A stretch of DNA of 64,000 nucleotides from an uncultured Lachnospiraceae bacterium (GCA_910584695.1 CAJUBR010000004.1:1-64000); one strand, 5' to 3'. Shown: positions 53,682-63,034, counted from the first letter of the stretch. Made by a program: numbers and translations. The notes: generated by a model from the sequence alone, not told the origin.

Positions 53682-53999
53682 TTATAATATGAAAATTAAA
53701 TTATACATATCCTCTGGTTCATATCCCCATTTTTGATACAGAGAATATGCACAGGTATTATTGATATCATACCATAAAGTAAAGCTTTTATACTCTTTAT
53801 GCATCTTAAAATATCCATTCATTAGTTGGTTTCCTAAAACCTTTTTCCGATATTTTTCATCAATACATATCATTCGAACATAAGACGTTTTCTCTTTATC
53901 ACGAGCGACTAAAACCAAACGATTGCCATTTTGAGCCAGCATCTCAGCACAAGCTCTGCCAATGCCGGATGAAGCTCCGGTAATAAGAATTGTTTTCAT
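53682..53999 (-). pseudogene. Hybrid remnant: start of an SDR joined to the end of a GNAT
   Basis: The protein has 105 residues. The first ~37 (TILITGASSGIGRACAEMLA, LVLVARDKEK) are the N-terminus of a short-chain dehydrogenase like those at 59556 and 63256. The rest (VRMICIDEKYRKKVLGNQLM, then YSLYQKWGYEPEDMYN) is the C-terminal half of a GNAT acetyltransferase. Neither half is complete: the SDR lacks the YxxxK site. A deletion between two genes of a former cassette is the simplest explanation. GGGAGGGATACG precedes the start. Confidence 0.7.
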
Positions 54000-54019
54000 A
54001 GTTATCGTATCCCTCCCAT

Positions 54020-55006
54020 TTAACTTGGTCGATCCTGATCTCCGTCACCACGCAGCATAAAAAAGTTATCAATATCCGGTTTCATCATCCAAATATCAAC
54101 ATTTTTTTGCAGGAATGGCTGAAAATAATTTGGTATTATATTCGGATCACTACCGTTCAATTCACAAAATCCACCTTGTTTTAATAATTCTTTTGGTATC
54201 CCGTATGAATAAATATCTATGTATTCACAATTTTGTTCAAGCATCAGTTTGTCAAAAGCACCTGATAACTTTGCAAATTCATCCAGTTTTCCGAAATAAT
54301 CCACTATTTTAATACATTTGCTCTTCTTATAATATACTGTGCGTGTGACAATAACCGCATTGCTCTCATGGGAATGGTTTCTTATAGCCCAGACGTCATA
54401 AGTCCACACAGGATGCTCAAAATAACGTTTGGATATATAATGATAATCTTTATAAAAAACCTGAGATCTTAATATTTTATCAGTAATTATTTCCTGCATG
54501 TCTTCTGGTGTTTTAAGCCTCTCAAGACTATAATATGTTTCATCTGGAATAGAAATATTTTTGTAAGCTATATTAGCAATATAATATTTGGGCAAATCAT
54601 TTAAACGGTAAAAATGGTCCATTTTTATGACGGTATGTCCAAGCAGTTTATGAAATTTTACAGTCCGGGAACTAAATCCGGTCCCTACACAATATCTTGG
54701 ATGAATTGTTTGTTCCATTACTTCGTTTATTTTCAAGCCTATCATAGGGTCCTCACATCGAACTGCTTTCCAAATACTGCCGGTCATATCTGGAGACTCC
54801 AAATCGTTATACAAAATAAAACTATCAATAGCACAAATTTTCTCGTTTTCAATAGCAATATAAAAGTTAACTTTTCCTCGGTCTACAAACTGCCATTCAA
54901 AAAAATTCCTGTCCATGGCAAGAATATGATCCTTCTTCCAATGCACATCAATAAACTGCATAATTTTAGGTATATCCTCATATACAGCCCGTCGAATCGT
55001 TATCAT
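54020..55006 (-). CDS. GNAT-like N-acyltransferase (minus-strand copy)
   Basis: A 328-residue protein with an N-terminal GNAT-type half (ITIRRAVYEDIPKIMQFIDV, HWKKDHILAMDRNFFEWQF) and a second acyltransferase-like half. It is a clear paralogue of the plus-strand gene at 56544: both start with IRxAVY.DIP.IM.FID.HWKK and both end in a GDQDRP motif. Such enzymes acylate amino sugars or other amines. It lies 20 bases before the hybrid remnant and is read away from the recombinase. GCAGGAGG precedes the ATG. Confidence 0.72.
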   Translation of the reverse strand: MITIRRAVYEDIPKIMQFIDVHWKKDHILAMDRNFFEWQFVDRGKVNFYIAIENEKICAIDSFILYNDLESPDMTGSIWKAVRCEDPMIGLKINEVMEQTIHPRYCVGTGFSSRTVKFHKLLGHTVIKMDHFYRLNDLPKYYIANIAYKNISIPDETYYSLERLKTPEDMQEIITDKILRSQVFYKDYHYISKRYFEHPVWTYDVWAIRNHSHESNAVIVTRTVYYKKSKCIKIVDYFGKLDEFAKLSGAFDKLMLEQNCEYIDIYSYGIPKELLKQGGFCELNGSDPNIIPNYFQPFLQKNVDIWMMKPDIDNFFMLRGDGDQDRPS

Positions 55007-55086
55007 AATATACCTCCTGCCTATATTCTCTGCACACTCAAAAATCTGTCATCGGCATTTTCTTAAAATACAGCTTTCCTTTCTGC

Positions 55087-55152
55087 AGATAAACATACCA
55101 GTAAATTTTCATAATTATAAAAAAGATATCCTTAATATAAAAACTTAAGGAA
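55087..55152. repeat. Left inverted repeat of the recombinase segment
   Basis: A 66-base arm that matches the reverse complement of 56310-56377 with a few differences. The inner 32 bases (55121-55152) are identical to the reverse complement of 56310-56341. It contains an outward promoter. Confidence 0.85.
55114..55141 (-). promoter_or_regulatory. Outward promoter in the left repeat
   Basis: Minus strand: TTTATA (55141-55136), 16 bases, TATAAT (55119-55114), reading toward the minus-strand GNAT gene. Confidence 0.5.
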
Positions 55153-55295
55153 ATGTTGATGTCCTTGTAAATTTGTGAATTTTGATACATTGATATAATT
55201 CGGAAAAATCACTTGACTGCAAGGGTGGATTTTCTAAATACTAATCATGGGCTGAGTTTGTGAAATAATACATTTAAAAATGGAGGAATAGCGTA

Positions 55296-56272
55296 ATGGA
55301 AGAGATTAAAGATGATATGACAGCGGAAAAATGGATCAGGATTTGGCAAAAGGAATATCGAAGTTTTGTCAAAGAGTCCACATTTGCAACATATTCTGTG
55401 GCAATTGAAAATCATATACTCCCCTATTTTGCGGAAAAAAAGATAAAGGATATCGACTGTGATATGAATCAGGAATTTATTTTATCACTAGCCCAAAAGA
55501 AAAAAGGGATGGAGACGGGTATTTATCAATTAAGGCTGTGAAAGATATAATGGCTCTATGGCTGGGGATTTTAGGAAAAGCAGAATAGAAAGGATACGTG
55601 ATCCTTGGAAAGACAAGATATCATTATCCAATACCGGACACGATGGAAGCATCTATACCAAGTGAAAATTGCTTGACTTTGCAGGAGGAATTTGAGATAA
55701 TAAATTGTTTAAAAAAACAGAAATCTCTAAAGAGCATAGGGGTTGTACTGGCATTAGTAACAGGAATGAGAATTGGTGAAATATGTGCCTTGCGATGGGA
55801 CTGTATTGATCTTGCAAGAGGATTAATTCATGTGAAACAGACATTGCAGCGTATATATACAAAAGAAAATGGCATTGGAAAAAGCAAAGTCATTGTCGCT
55901 GCTCCAAAATCCTTTAAGGCGAACCGATACATTCCTTTGCCGGAGAAGTATCTGCCTATATTAAAAAAATTTCAAGCAGATCCAGATGCATATTTGTTAA
56001 CCGGCAGGTCTGACAAGTTCATTGAACCACGTACATTGCGAGAATATTATAACCGTCTTATGGAGAACAATGGAACCAGGTATGTGACCTTTCATGGATT
56101 GCGGCATACATTTGCTACCCGTTTAGTGGAGTCTGGCTGTGATTATAAGACAATCAGTGAGCTTTTGGGACATGCGGATATTAATATCACATTTCGTACC
56201 TATATCCATAGTGATATAGATAAGAAAAAGAAATATATGGAAATAGTTGGAAAATTGATAGAAGGTGCTTAA
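55296..56272 (+). pseudogene. Broken tyrosine recombinase/integrase
   Basis: The first part (55296-55541, 81 codons) is the N-terminal SAM-like core-binding domain (WIRIWQKEYRSFVKESTFAT). A frameshift near 55520 moves translation to the frame that reads LSIKAVKDIMALWLGILGKA, and an in-frame TAG at 55584-55586 interrupts it again. From 55598 the catalytic domain runs intact for 224 codons: TGMRIGEICALRWD (Arg), HGLRHTFATRLVES (HxxR), LLGHADINITFRTY (His and nucleophile Tyr). The enzyme is probably dead or expressed in pieces. It lies between 66/68-bp inverted repeats. Confidence 0.85.
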
Positions 56273-56309
56273 GGAAAGATAATTTTTTGTCGATATAGCA
56301 TACAGAGAG

Positions 56310-56377
56310 TTCCTTAAGTTTTTATATTAAGGATATCTTTTGCTATAATGTATGAAAATTTATTGGTATGTTTATCT
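56310..56377. repeat. Right inverted repeat of the recombinase segment
   Basis: The 68-base inverted partner of 55087-55152; the 32 bases 56310-56341 match perfectly. It contains an outward promoter. Confidence 0.85.
56321..56349 (+). promoter_or_regulatory. Outward promoter in the right repeat
   Basis: TTTATA (56321-56326), 17 bases, TATAAT (56344-56349) with an extended TGC before it. It reads into the plus-strand GNAT and the acyl-carrier gene cluster. Confidence 0.6.
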
Positions 56378-56425
56378 ATCAACGAATATAAGACAGGCAT
56401 TCTTTGGTGCAAGGAGGACGAAAAG

Positions 56426-56467
56426 ATGCAGGGGCTTAGGATGATAACAGAATATATAGAAAAATAA
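56426..56467 (+). CDS. Possible 13-residue leader peptide or gene remnant
   Basis: AAGGAGG lies 8 bases before an ATG that opens a 13-codon frame (MQGLRMITEYIEK). It may be a translated leader or the trace of a former start, since it resembles the region before the minus-strand GNAT start. Confidence 0.35.
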   Translation: MQGLRMITEYIEK

Positions 56468-56543
56468 AGCTGTATTTGTGAAGACATAGGTACGGCTTAT
56501 TTGTGTTAAAGGCATAAATAATAAACAGAAAGAGTTGGATAAA

Positions 56544-57545
56544 ATGATTCAGATAAGACAAGCAGTATATAAAGATATTCCGAGGATTATGAATTTTATA
56601 GATGAACATTGGAAAAAAGGGCATATTATGGGGAATGACCGGACCATGTTTGAATTTCAGCATGTCAGAGACGGCGAGGTTTTTTATATTATTGCTGAGG
56701 ATGATATGGATGGAAAAATTTATGGTGCGATGGGATATATTCCAATGATGGAGCAGGAGTGGCCCTGTATGTCTACGGTGATGGTTCGGTCTCTGAAAAA
56801 TCCAGAAGGTCGTATGCTTGGAGAAGAAATTGCAAGGTATTTTGAGAAAAATATGCAATGCTATAACCTTATTTCTGTCGGAGTGGAAAAACGGTATGCA
56901 AGGACAATTAAGGCATTAGGAGAGGCAACAGTGGATAAGCTGTATCATTATTATCGGTTGGGAAAAGAACGAGAGTTTAGAATAGCTCAGATTAATCATT
57001 ATGAAGTGGTTTCTGTACAGAATACAGGGAGTAAACTTAAACCGTTGCCTGAATTTTCTGATTTTGTTAATCAGGTGGATTTAGAAGAAATATATAAAGA
57101 TTATCCTAGGAGAAGTCCCGCTTATATTGAACATCGCTATTATGAGCATCCATATTTTAATTATAAGTTATGGGGAATTCAGAGCAAGGATGGAATGAAA
57201 AGTGCATTTGCTTCAAGAGAAGAAGTAGTAGGAGAAGCAAAGATTCTTCGTATAGTAGATTTTTTTGGGAGAGATGATGATTTGGCTGGTATTGGCTGCG
57301 AGTTAGACCGGATTCTTTTAGAGGGAGAATATGAATACGTAGATTTTTATTGTTATGGTATTGATGAAGAGATTATGAAGAAAGCAGGATTTCTTTTAAA
57401 AACGGATAATGATTCAAATATTATTCCGAATTATTTTGATCCGTTTGAACAGAAAAATGTTGAGATATATTTTTGCACATGGTTCAAAGAAAATATACAT
57501 GTATATCGGGGGTTTGGTGATCAGGATCGACCGAATCATGTATGA
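56544..57545 (+). CDS. GNAT-like N-acyltransferase (plus-strand copy)
   Basis: A 333-residue paralogue of the minus-strand protein at 54020: IQIRQAVYKDIPRIMNFIDE start, ILRIVDFFGRDDDLAGIG in the second half, IIPNYFDPFEQKNVEIYF and the final FGDQDRPN. ATG 56544 is chosen because the paralogue starts at the same place. An in-frame TTG at 56535 would add three residues. It opens the acyl-carrier cluster and is the best candidate for the enzyme that transfers the acyl group made by the following genes. Confidence 0.72.
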   Translation: MIQIRQAVYKDIPRIMNFIDEHWKKGHIMGNDRTMFEFQHVRDGEVFYIIAEDDMDGKIYGAMGYIPMMEQEWPCMSTVMVRSLKNPEGRMLGEEIARYFEKNMQCYNLISVGVEKRYARTIKALGEATVDKLYHYYRLGKEREFRIAQINHYEVVSVQNTGSKLKPLPEFSDFVNQVDLEEIYKDYPRRSPAYIEHRYYEHPYFNYKLWGIQSKDGMKSAFASREEVVGEAKILRIVDFFGRDDDLAGIGCELDRILLEGEYEYVDFYCYGIDEEIMKKAGFLLKTDNDSNIIPNYFDPFEQKNVEIYFCTWFKENIHVYRGFGDQDRPNHV

Positions 57546-57602
57546 AGCAGGGTACCAATGTGAATATATATAAATAGAATAAAAGAAATGAGGAAATGAA
57601 AA

Positions 57603-57821
57603 ATGAGTTTAGAAGAAAAAATTGCAATGCTTGAGGAATTAATGGATTTGGATGAAGGGACATTAGAGGTTTCATCTGAATTGGAAGAGATTGAGGAATG
57701 GGATTCGTTAAGTAAATTATCATTAATGGCTGCAGCCAAAAAAGAATTTGGCAAAAAGCTTACGGTAGATGAGATGAATGAGTTTAAGACGGTTCAGGAC
57801 ATATGTGATTATTTATCATAG
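57603..57821 (+). CDS. Acyl carrier protein (first)
   Basis: The protein has 72 residues, acidic, with helix I, loop and the phosphopantetheine site EEWDSLSKLSLM (Ser of DSL). It carries acyl chains as thioesters for the neighbouring KASIII enzymes. It is not the housekeeping acpP, whose usual context (fab genes) is absent. GAGGAAATG precedes the ATG. Confidence 0.88.
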   Translation: MSLEEKIAMLEELMDLDEGTLEVSSELEEIEEWDSLSKLSLMAAAKKEFGKKLTVDEMNEFKTVQDICDYLS

Positions 57822-57836
57822 GAGAAGAGTGAGGAA

Positions 57837-59534
57837 ATGATAGGCGAATTTTCTAATATAAAAATTCAAGGAATGGCATCGGCAGTGCCGGAATATGTAG
57901 AAGAGAACGCTAACTATGCCAGTATTTTGGGACAGAGAAGAACAAAGAAGGAAATGCGTCTTACAGGCATATATAAACGGCATATTTCAGGGAAACATCA
58001 GCGAACATCTGATTTGTGTTATGCGGCCGCAGTACCTTTGATGAAGAAACTGGATTGGAAAAAAGAAGAAATTAAGGTATTAATTTATATTACACAAGGA
58101 CCGAATTATGTACTTCCATCAACAGCATTTTTTCTTCAACATCGGCTCGGATTATCTAAAGATTGTGTTTGCTTTGATATCAATCTGGGATGCTCCAGTT
58201 TTAATGTTGGAGTACATGTGGTTTCAGCACTGCTACAGTCTTGTAAGGTATCAGATAAAGCACTTCTTCTGATTGGAGATACAGCAAGTAAGGTGTTGCA
58301 GCCAGAAGAATCCATGACGGAAAGTGCAATTGCCGGCAGAATGATTTTTGGTGCTGCAGGTGCTGCCATTGCTTTGGAAAAGGTAGAACAAAGTAATTTG
58401 AAATTTATGACGAAATCAGATGGTAATGGATATGAAGCAATTATCCGGCATTTTGGCAGAGGAACAGCAATGGATGGAACGGCAGTGTTTGAATTTGCTA
58501 TTAATGATGTTTCGGATGATGTAAAAGTATTTAAAGATCATTTTGGCTTGAAGGAAGAAGATATTGATTATTATATTTTTCATCAGGCACAGAAACTGAT
58601 TTTGGATAGTATTGCAGCAAATTGTGAGTTCCCAGATGGAAAAGAGCTTCGCTCTTTGGATGAATATGGGAATACATCAGGTACATCGGTTCCCCTTACA
58701 GTTTGTGCGAACCGGGATAAGTTTGCGGATAAAGAAAGTGTCAAGCTATTTCTTTGTGGATTTGGTGTAGGACTTTCCTGGGGAACGATATATACAGAGG
58801 TTCCAACAGAGAATATTTTACCGGTAATAGAAACAGATGAACACTATGATGATGACAAGGTTTCGGGAGAAAGGCTGAGTAATTATAATATTTTGGTTGT
58901 TGGTGCAGATAAGCCAATGGGAGAGAGCTTCAGCCGTTATTTGAGTGGTAGAGCGGCAAAGGTTATTTTGGCGGGTGCAGATGAAGACAAGCTGCGTAAC
59001 ATTCAGGAGGATCTGTTCTTTGAATCTCATGTAGTATGTAATGAGCCTGAATTGTCATTATTTGATGCAGTTGCCCAATATTGTACTGAAAATGATATTT
59101 CAATCCATGGTGTTGTTTTTGCAGATAATGATATGGAACTAGATGTTGTTCATGATGCAAGTTTGTTGCTGCAGAACCGGGAATGTATGGAAGAGAGTGC
59201 AAGTATTGTAATTGCATCCAATATAGAGACGATACGTTACTCACAGAATAAAACATTATATGACACAAAAAGAGCAGAATTGGAAAAAATTATTGATGAG
59301 ATACAGGAAGACATCAACTCCGATACATTGCGGATCAATGCTGTATTGTATGATGAGACGAAGATGAGTCCAGTACAGATTACGGGAAGTGGTCAGGAAT
59401 GGATTGAAAAGTTTTTACAGGAAGGTTGTCCGTCTGAAATGAGAAGACCGCTTTTTGTTGGTAAGGCTATGGTTTATCTTTTATCAGGTGATTCTCAATA
59501 TACAACTGGTACGTTGGTTTCGGTAAACAGATGA
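57837..59534 (+). CDS. KASIII fused to a degenerate SDR domain
   Basis: The protein has 565 residues. Residues 1-325 are a beta-ketoacyl-ACP synthase III with the Cys119-His249-Asn279 triad (DINLGCSSFNVG, YYIFHQAQKL, YGNTSGTSVP). Residues about 340-565 follow the Rossmann pattern of a short-chain dehydrogenase, but the glycine motif is altered (VVGADKPMG). The catalytic YxxxK is shifted to YDTK, and the usual C-terminal TGxxIxxxGG is TGTLVSVNR. The second half is therefore probably a non-catalytic partner. It lies between an ACP gene (15 bases) and a full SDR gene (21 bases). Confidence 0.82.
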   Translation: MIGEFSNIKIQGMASAVPEYVEENANYASILGQRRTKKEMRLTGIYKRHISGKHQRTSDLCYAAAVPLMKKLDWKKEEIKVLIYITQGPNYVLPSTAFFLQHRLGLSKDCVCFDINLGCSSFNVGVHVVSALLQSCKVSDKALLLIGDTASKVLQPEESMTESAIAGRMIFGAAGAAIALEKVEQSNLKFMTKSDGNGYEAIIRHFGRGTAMDGTAVFEFAINDVSDDVKVFKDHFGLKEEDIDYYIFHQAQKLILDSIAANCEFPDGKELRSLDEYGNTSGTSVPLTVCANRDKFADKESVKLFLCGFGVGLSWGTIYTEVPTENILPVIETDEHYDDDKVSGERLSNYNILVVGADKPMGESFSRYLSGRAAKVILAGADEDKLRNIQEDLFFESHVVCNEPELSLFDAVAQYCTENDISIHGVVFADNDMELDVVHDASLLLQNRECMEESASIVIASNIETIRYSQNKTLYDTKRAELEKIIDEIQEDINSDTLRINAVLYDETKMSPVQITGSGQEWIEKFLQEGCPSEMRRPLFVGKAMVYLLSGDSQYTTGTLVSVNR

Positions 59535-59555
59535 GAGAAAGAGCAGAGGTGTGAT

Positions 59556-60269
59556 ATGGCAAAGAAAATCTTAATAACAGGGGCATCTTCCGGCATCGGA
59601 GAGCAGACAGCACGATATTTGTCAGAACAAGGATATGAAACAGTTTTAGTGGCAAGGAATGCCGAAAAATTGAATTGTCTGGTGGAACAACTCTCATCCC
59701 CGGCATATGTTTATCCGCTAGATTTGAGAAAACTGGATAGGATAGAGGAGATTTTTACGTTTTGTCATGAAGAAGGGCTTATTTTAGATGGGTTGGTGCA
59801 TTGTGCTGGAGTATCTGCAAATACTCCGGTAAGAGCGAACGTTATTGAAGATATGGAATATGTTTTCCGGCTTAATTATGAGGCGTTTGTTGAATTGGTA
59901 AAATACTTTTCGGCAAGGAAGTATTCTGCAAATGGTTCTAGTGTGGTAGTAATGTCTTCTTTGGCATGCAATGTCTGTAAAAAGGGAACAGTAAATTATT
60001 CGGCATCAAAGACAGCGGTAAATACAGCGGTAAAGGTTATGGCAAAGGAATTGGCAAGAAGAAGGATACGGGTAAATTCTATTATGCCGGGTTATGTAAA
60101 AACACCTATGACTGATAATATCGATCTTTTTAACAATGTTGAAGAAGAGCAGCCGTTAGGGATGATTGAACCTGAATATATTGCATATATGATTGAGTTT
60201 CTGTTGTCGGATAAGTCAGAATTTATTACAGGTGCTGCAATTCCGATTAGTGGAGGAATGAATTATTAG
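59556..60269 (+). CDS. Short-chain dehydrogenase/reductase, FabG-like (first)
   Basis: A 237-residue NAD(P)-dependent reductase: ILITGASSGIGEQTARYLSE, NNAG-equivalent HCAGVSAN, catalytic Ser in VVMSSLAC and YSASK (Tyr/Lys), ending in ITGAAIPISGG. It would reduce a 3-ketoacyl-ACP to 3-hydroxyacyl-ACP, or act on a sugar. It is 80% or so like the last SDR in overall pattern by eye. GCAGAGGTG precedes the ATG. Confidence 0.88.
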   Translation: MAKKILITGASSGIGEQTARYLSEQGYETVLVARNAEKLNCLVEQLSSPAYVYPLDLRKLDRIEEIFTFCHEEGLILDGLVHCAGVSANTPVRANVIEDMEYVFRLNYEAFVELVKYFSARKYSANGSSVVVMSSLACNVCKKGTVNYSASKTAVNTAVKVMAKELARRRIRVNSIMPGYVKTPMTDNIDLFNNVEEEQPLGMIEPEYIAYMIEFLLSDKSEFITGAAIPISGGMNY

Positions 60270-60315
60270 GAAAATGTTACTAAATTTAGAAGGCACAATA
60301 TAAATGGAGGATATT

Positions 60316-61311
60316 ATGTTTGGGGAATATTCCAATATTGCAGTTCGGGGGATTGCTTCGGTGGTTCCCAAAAAGAATATTGAAAATCTGGACTGTGTAA
60401 GTGATGAATTGAGCTCTCATAAAATTAATAAGCAGATGAGACTTACTGGTATTGAGAGAAGAAGAATTCTTTCTGGCGAACAGACGGCATCCGATCTTGC
60501 CACACTTGCTGCATCGGATTTGATAGAAGAATTAGAATGGTCTAAGGATAGTATCAAGGTAATCGTGTATATTACGCAGTCGCCGGATTTAGAGATTCCT
60601 TCCACGGCATTATTAATTCAGAAACGTCTTGGAATTGGGAAAAACTGTCTTGCATTTGATGTAAATCTCGGCTGTTCCGGTTACACAGCAGGAATACAAA
60701 TTGTTTCAGGTCTGATTCATCAGACTGGCGGACGTGCATTGTTGTTGACATCTGATGGCAGAAAAGATATTAAGAGGAAGAGAGCGGCAGATTATTTATT
60801 ATTTGGGCATGCAGGAACGGCAACAGCAATTGAGGTAGAAGAGGGAAATAGATTATGTTACCGCCATCAATCAGACGGCTCCCGTTTTCGGACAATATTT
60901 AGAGAACACGGAAAAGCAACAGAGATGGATGGTACCGCTGTGTTTGCATTTACAATTAATGATGTGGCAGAAAGTATAGAGCAAACAATGCAGTATTTTT
61001 CGTTAGAAGAAAATTTGATAGATTATTATGTGTTTCATCAGGGACAAAGAATGATTATTGATAATCTTGCAGATGTTTGTGGAATACCGTTGTCAAAAAT
61101 GTTGTATTCACTGCAAGACTATGGGAATACATCTTCATCATCTGTCCCTTTGTCTATATGCAAAGAAGAAGAAAAATTGAAAAAGAAAAGTCAGGTAAAG
61201 TTATATTTATGTGGTTATGGTGTGGGACTTTCCTGGGGCAGTGTTATTTTAGATATGAGTACAAGTCATATTTTGAAGATTCGAGAGAGTAGTTATCATT
61301 ATCATGATTAA
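60316..61311 (+). CDS. Beta-ketoacyl-ACP synthase III (stand-alone)
   Basis: A 331-residue KASIII with triad Cys120-His241-Asn271 (DVNLGCSGYTAG, YYVFHQGQRM, YGNTSSSSVP), paralogous to the fused one at 57837 (both share MRLTGI near residue 40 and the GLSWG end). GGAGG lies 5 bases before ATG 60316, better than the ATG at 60304. Two divergent KASIII may accept different primers or one may form a heterodimer with the other. Confidence 0.88.
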   Translation: MFGEYSNIAVRGIASVVPKKNIENLDCVSDELSSHKINKQMRLTGIERRRILSGEQTASDLATLAASDLIEELEWSKDSIKVIVYITQSPDLEIPSTALLIQKRLGIGKNCLAFDVNLGCSGYTAGIQIVSGLIHQTGGRALLLTSDGRKDIKRKRAADYLLFGHAGTATAIEVEEGNRLCYRHQSDGSRFRTIFREHGKATEMDGTAVFAFTINDVAESIEQTMQYFSLEENLIDYYVFHQGQRMIIDNLADVCGIPLSKMLYSLQDYGNTSSSSVPLSICKEEEKLKKKSQVKLYLCGYGVGLSWGSVILDMSTSHILKIRESSYHYHD

Positions 61312-61345
61312 AGTGATATAAAACGAATAGAAAGAGTGATGCATT

Positions 61346-61576
61346 ATGTTGGAAAAAGTGGAAAAAATATTCCGGGAAGTAATGGAATTGGATGATGATA
61401 TTGAGTTAAATGACGAAATGAATAGTGACAATGTGGAGGAATGGGATTCCCTTGCCAGTATGTCATTGGTACTTCAATTGGAAAAGGAATTTGGTATCAA
61501 ATTTGAATTTGATGATGTTTTACAAATGGATTCTTTGGGAGCTATTAAAAAAGTGACAGCGGGAAAGGTACAGTAA
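61346..61576 (+). CDS. Acyl carrier protein (second)
   Basis: The protein has 76 residues with VEEWDSLASMSLVL as phosphopantetheine site and acidic helices. It differs from the first ACP in most positions, so each may serve a different enzyme. It ends 3 bases before the ligase gene, which suggests the ligase loads this carrier. Confidence 0.88.
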   Translation: MLEKVEKIFREVMELDDDIELNDEMNSDNVEEWDSLASMSLVLQLEKEFGIKFEFDDVLQMDSLGAIKKVTAGKVQ

Positions 61577-61579
61577 AAT

Positions 61580-63034
61580 ATGTTTGGTTCCATTGTTGAA
61601 GCAATTGCATATTATGGAGAACATCAGGGAGATAAAATTGCTGTTGTTACGGATTGTACACAGGTAAATTATGAAGAACTGTGGGAAAAGATACAGCAAT
61701 ATGCGGCAGTTTTATCAAAGCAGGGGATATGTAACGGTGATAAAATTGTTCTTGCAGCCGATTATAGTGTTCAGTTTGTTGAAGTATATTTTGCGGTACA
61801 TTGGTTGGGAGCAGTTAGTGTTGTTGTAGAAAAAAATGCGTCGCTATCTTCAATATCTCATTTAGTTCAAAGTCTTTCTCCCCAGTATATTATCCTGAAT
61901 CAGGCAGAAGAGGGTGCCAAAACATATGAAGTGTTTAATGTCACAAGTTGTGATATGGTAAGAGGAAAATTTTCACCGGATTCCCTAGCGGATATATTAT
62001 TTACCACTGGAACCACTGGAACTCCAAAGGGTGTCATGCTTAGTCATCAGAACGAAGTGGCAGGAGCACTGAATGTGATATCCGGTGGCGGGATGGTACA
62101 GGAAGATCGGAATTTATTGACGATGCCTCTACATCATGCCTTTGGTCTTACTACGCTTCGGGCGGTTTTATATAAAGGAAGTACAGCAGTCTTGCAGGAT
62201 GGCGTTGCTTCTCTGAAAAAGATGAATGATAATATTCAGAAAAAACAGTGTAATTGTGTATATATGGTGCCATCTGCATTGCGGGTGCTTTATTTTCAGA
62301 CAAGGCAGAGATTAGATTTGCTGTTGGGAACAGTTGAAAAGATTGAATTTTGCACGGCACCATTGGATAAGAAAATGCGGCTAGTATTGTCAGAACAGTT
62401 AAAAGATGTTCGTCTCTATAATTCCTATGGTGCAACAGAGTCAGCAAGAACGGTTTATATGCGACTGGATCAGAATACAGAAAAGATGGATGCCATTGGT
62501 AAGGCGGTTGAGGGTGTTTCAATATGTATTGTAGATGATGAACGAAAAGTGATTCATTCTTCAAAACAGAATTTTGGACATCTTGCGATTTGCGGAGCTA
62601 TGAATATGATAGGATATTATGATGATCCCCGGATGACAAAACAGGTTTTGGAAAATGGGATTTTTTATTCTGAAGATATGGGATATATGGATGAAGATGG
62701 ATACATTTATTTAGTAGGAAGAAATAATGATGTGATTAATACAGGAGGAGAAAAAGTGTCTCCTTTGGAAATTGAAAATGCAGCTTTGGAATATGATGGT
62801 GTACAGGAATGTGCCTGTATAGGAGTGAAGGATCCGAAAGATGTTCTGGAATATGTTCCAGTACTGTATGTTGTAAGGGAGATTGATAAGAATTTTAGTG
62901 TCAGTATGCTGCAGGTGTATTTGGAAGAGCGTCTTGAAAATTACAAGGTTCCATATAAAATTATTGAGGTGGCAGAGATTCCGAAAAATCATATTGGAAA
63001 GATAGATAGGGAAAAATTGCGAAGCTTATGGTAA
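61580..63034 (+). CDS. Adenylate-forming acid-CoA/ACP ligase
   Basis: A 484-residue ANL-superfamily enzyme: ILFTTGTTGTPKGVMLSHQN (P-loop), YNSYGATESAR, YSEDMGYMDEDGYIYLVGRN, DVINTGGEKVSPLEIE and the C-terminal catalytic Lys in KNHIGKIDREKL. It activates a carboxylic acid with ATP and transfers it to CoA or the pantetheine of an ACP. The substrate acid is unknown. Confidence 0.88.
   Translation: MFGSIVEAIAYYGEHQGDKIAVVTDCTQVNYEELWEKIQQYAAVLSKQGICNGDKIVLAADYSVQFVEVYFAVHWLGAVSVVVEKNASLSSISHLVQSLSPQYIILNQAEEGAKTYEVFNVTSCDMVRGKFSPDSLADILFTTGTTGTPKGVMLSHQNEVAGALNVISGGGMVQEDRNLLTMPLHHAFGLTTLRAVLYKGSTAVLQDGVASLKKMNDNIQKKQCNCVYMVPSALRVLYFQTRQRLDLLLGTVEKIEFCTAPLDKKMRLVLSEQLKDVRLYNSYGATESARTVYMRLDQNTEKMDAIGKAVEGVSICIVDDERKVIHSSKQNFGHLAICGAMNMIGYYDDPRMTKQVLENGIFYSEDMGYMDEDGYIYLVGRNNDVINTGGEKVSPLEIENAALEYDGVQECACIGVKDPKDVLEYVPVLYVVREIDKNFSVSMLQVYLEERLENYKVPYKIIEVAEIPKNHIGKIDREKLRSLW

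Noticed and set aside
54614..55066. 150-codon plus-strand frame opposite the minus-strand GNAT
   Set aside because: The GNAT on the minus strand has a clear paralogue at 56544, so this frame is a shadow.
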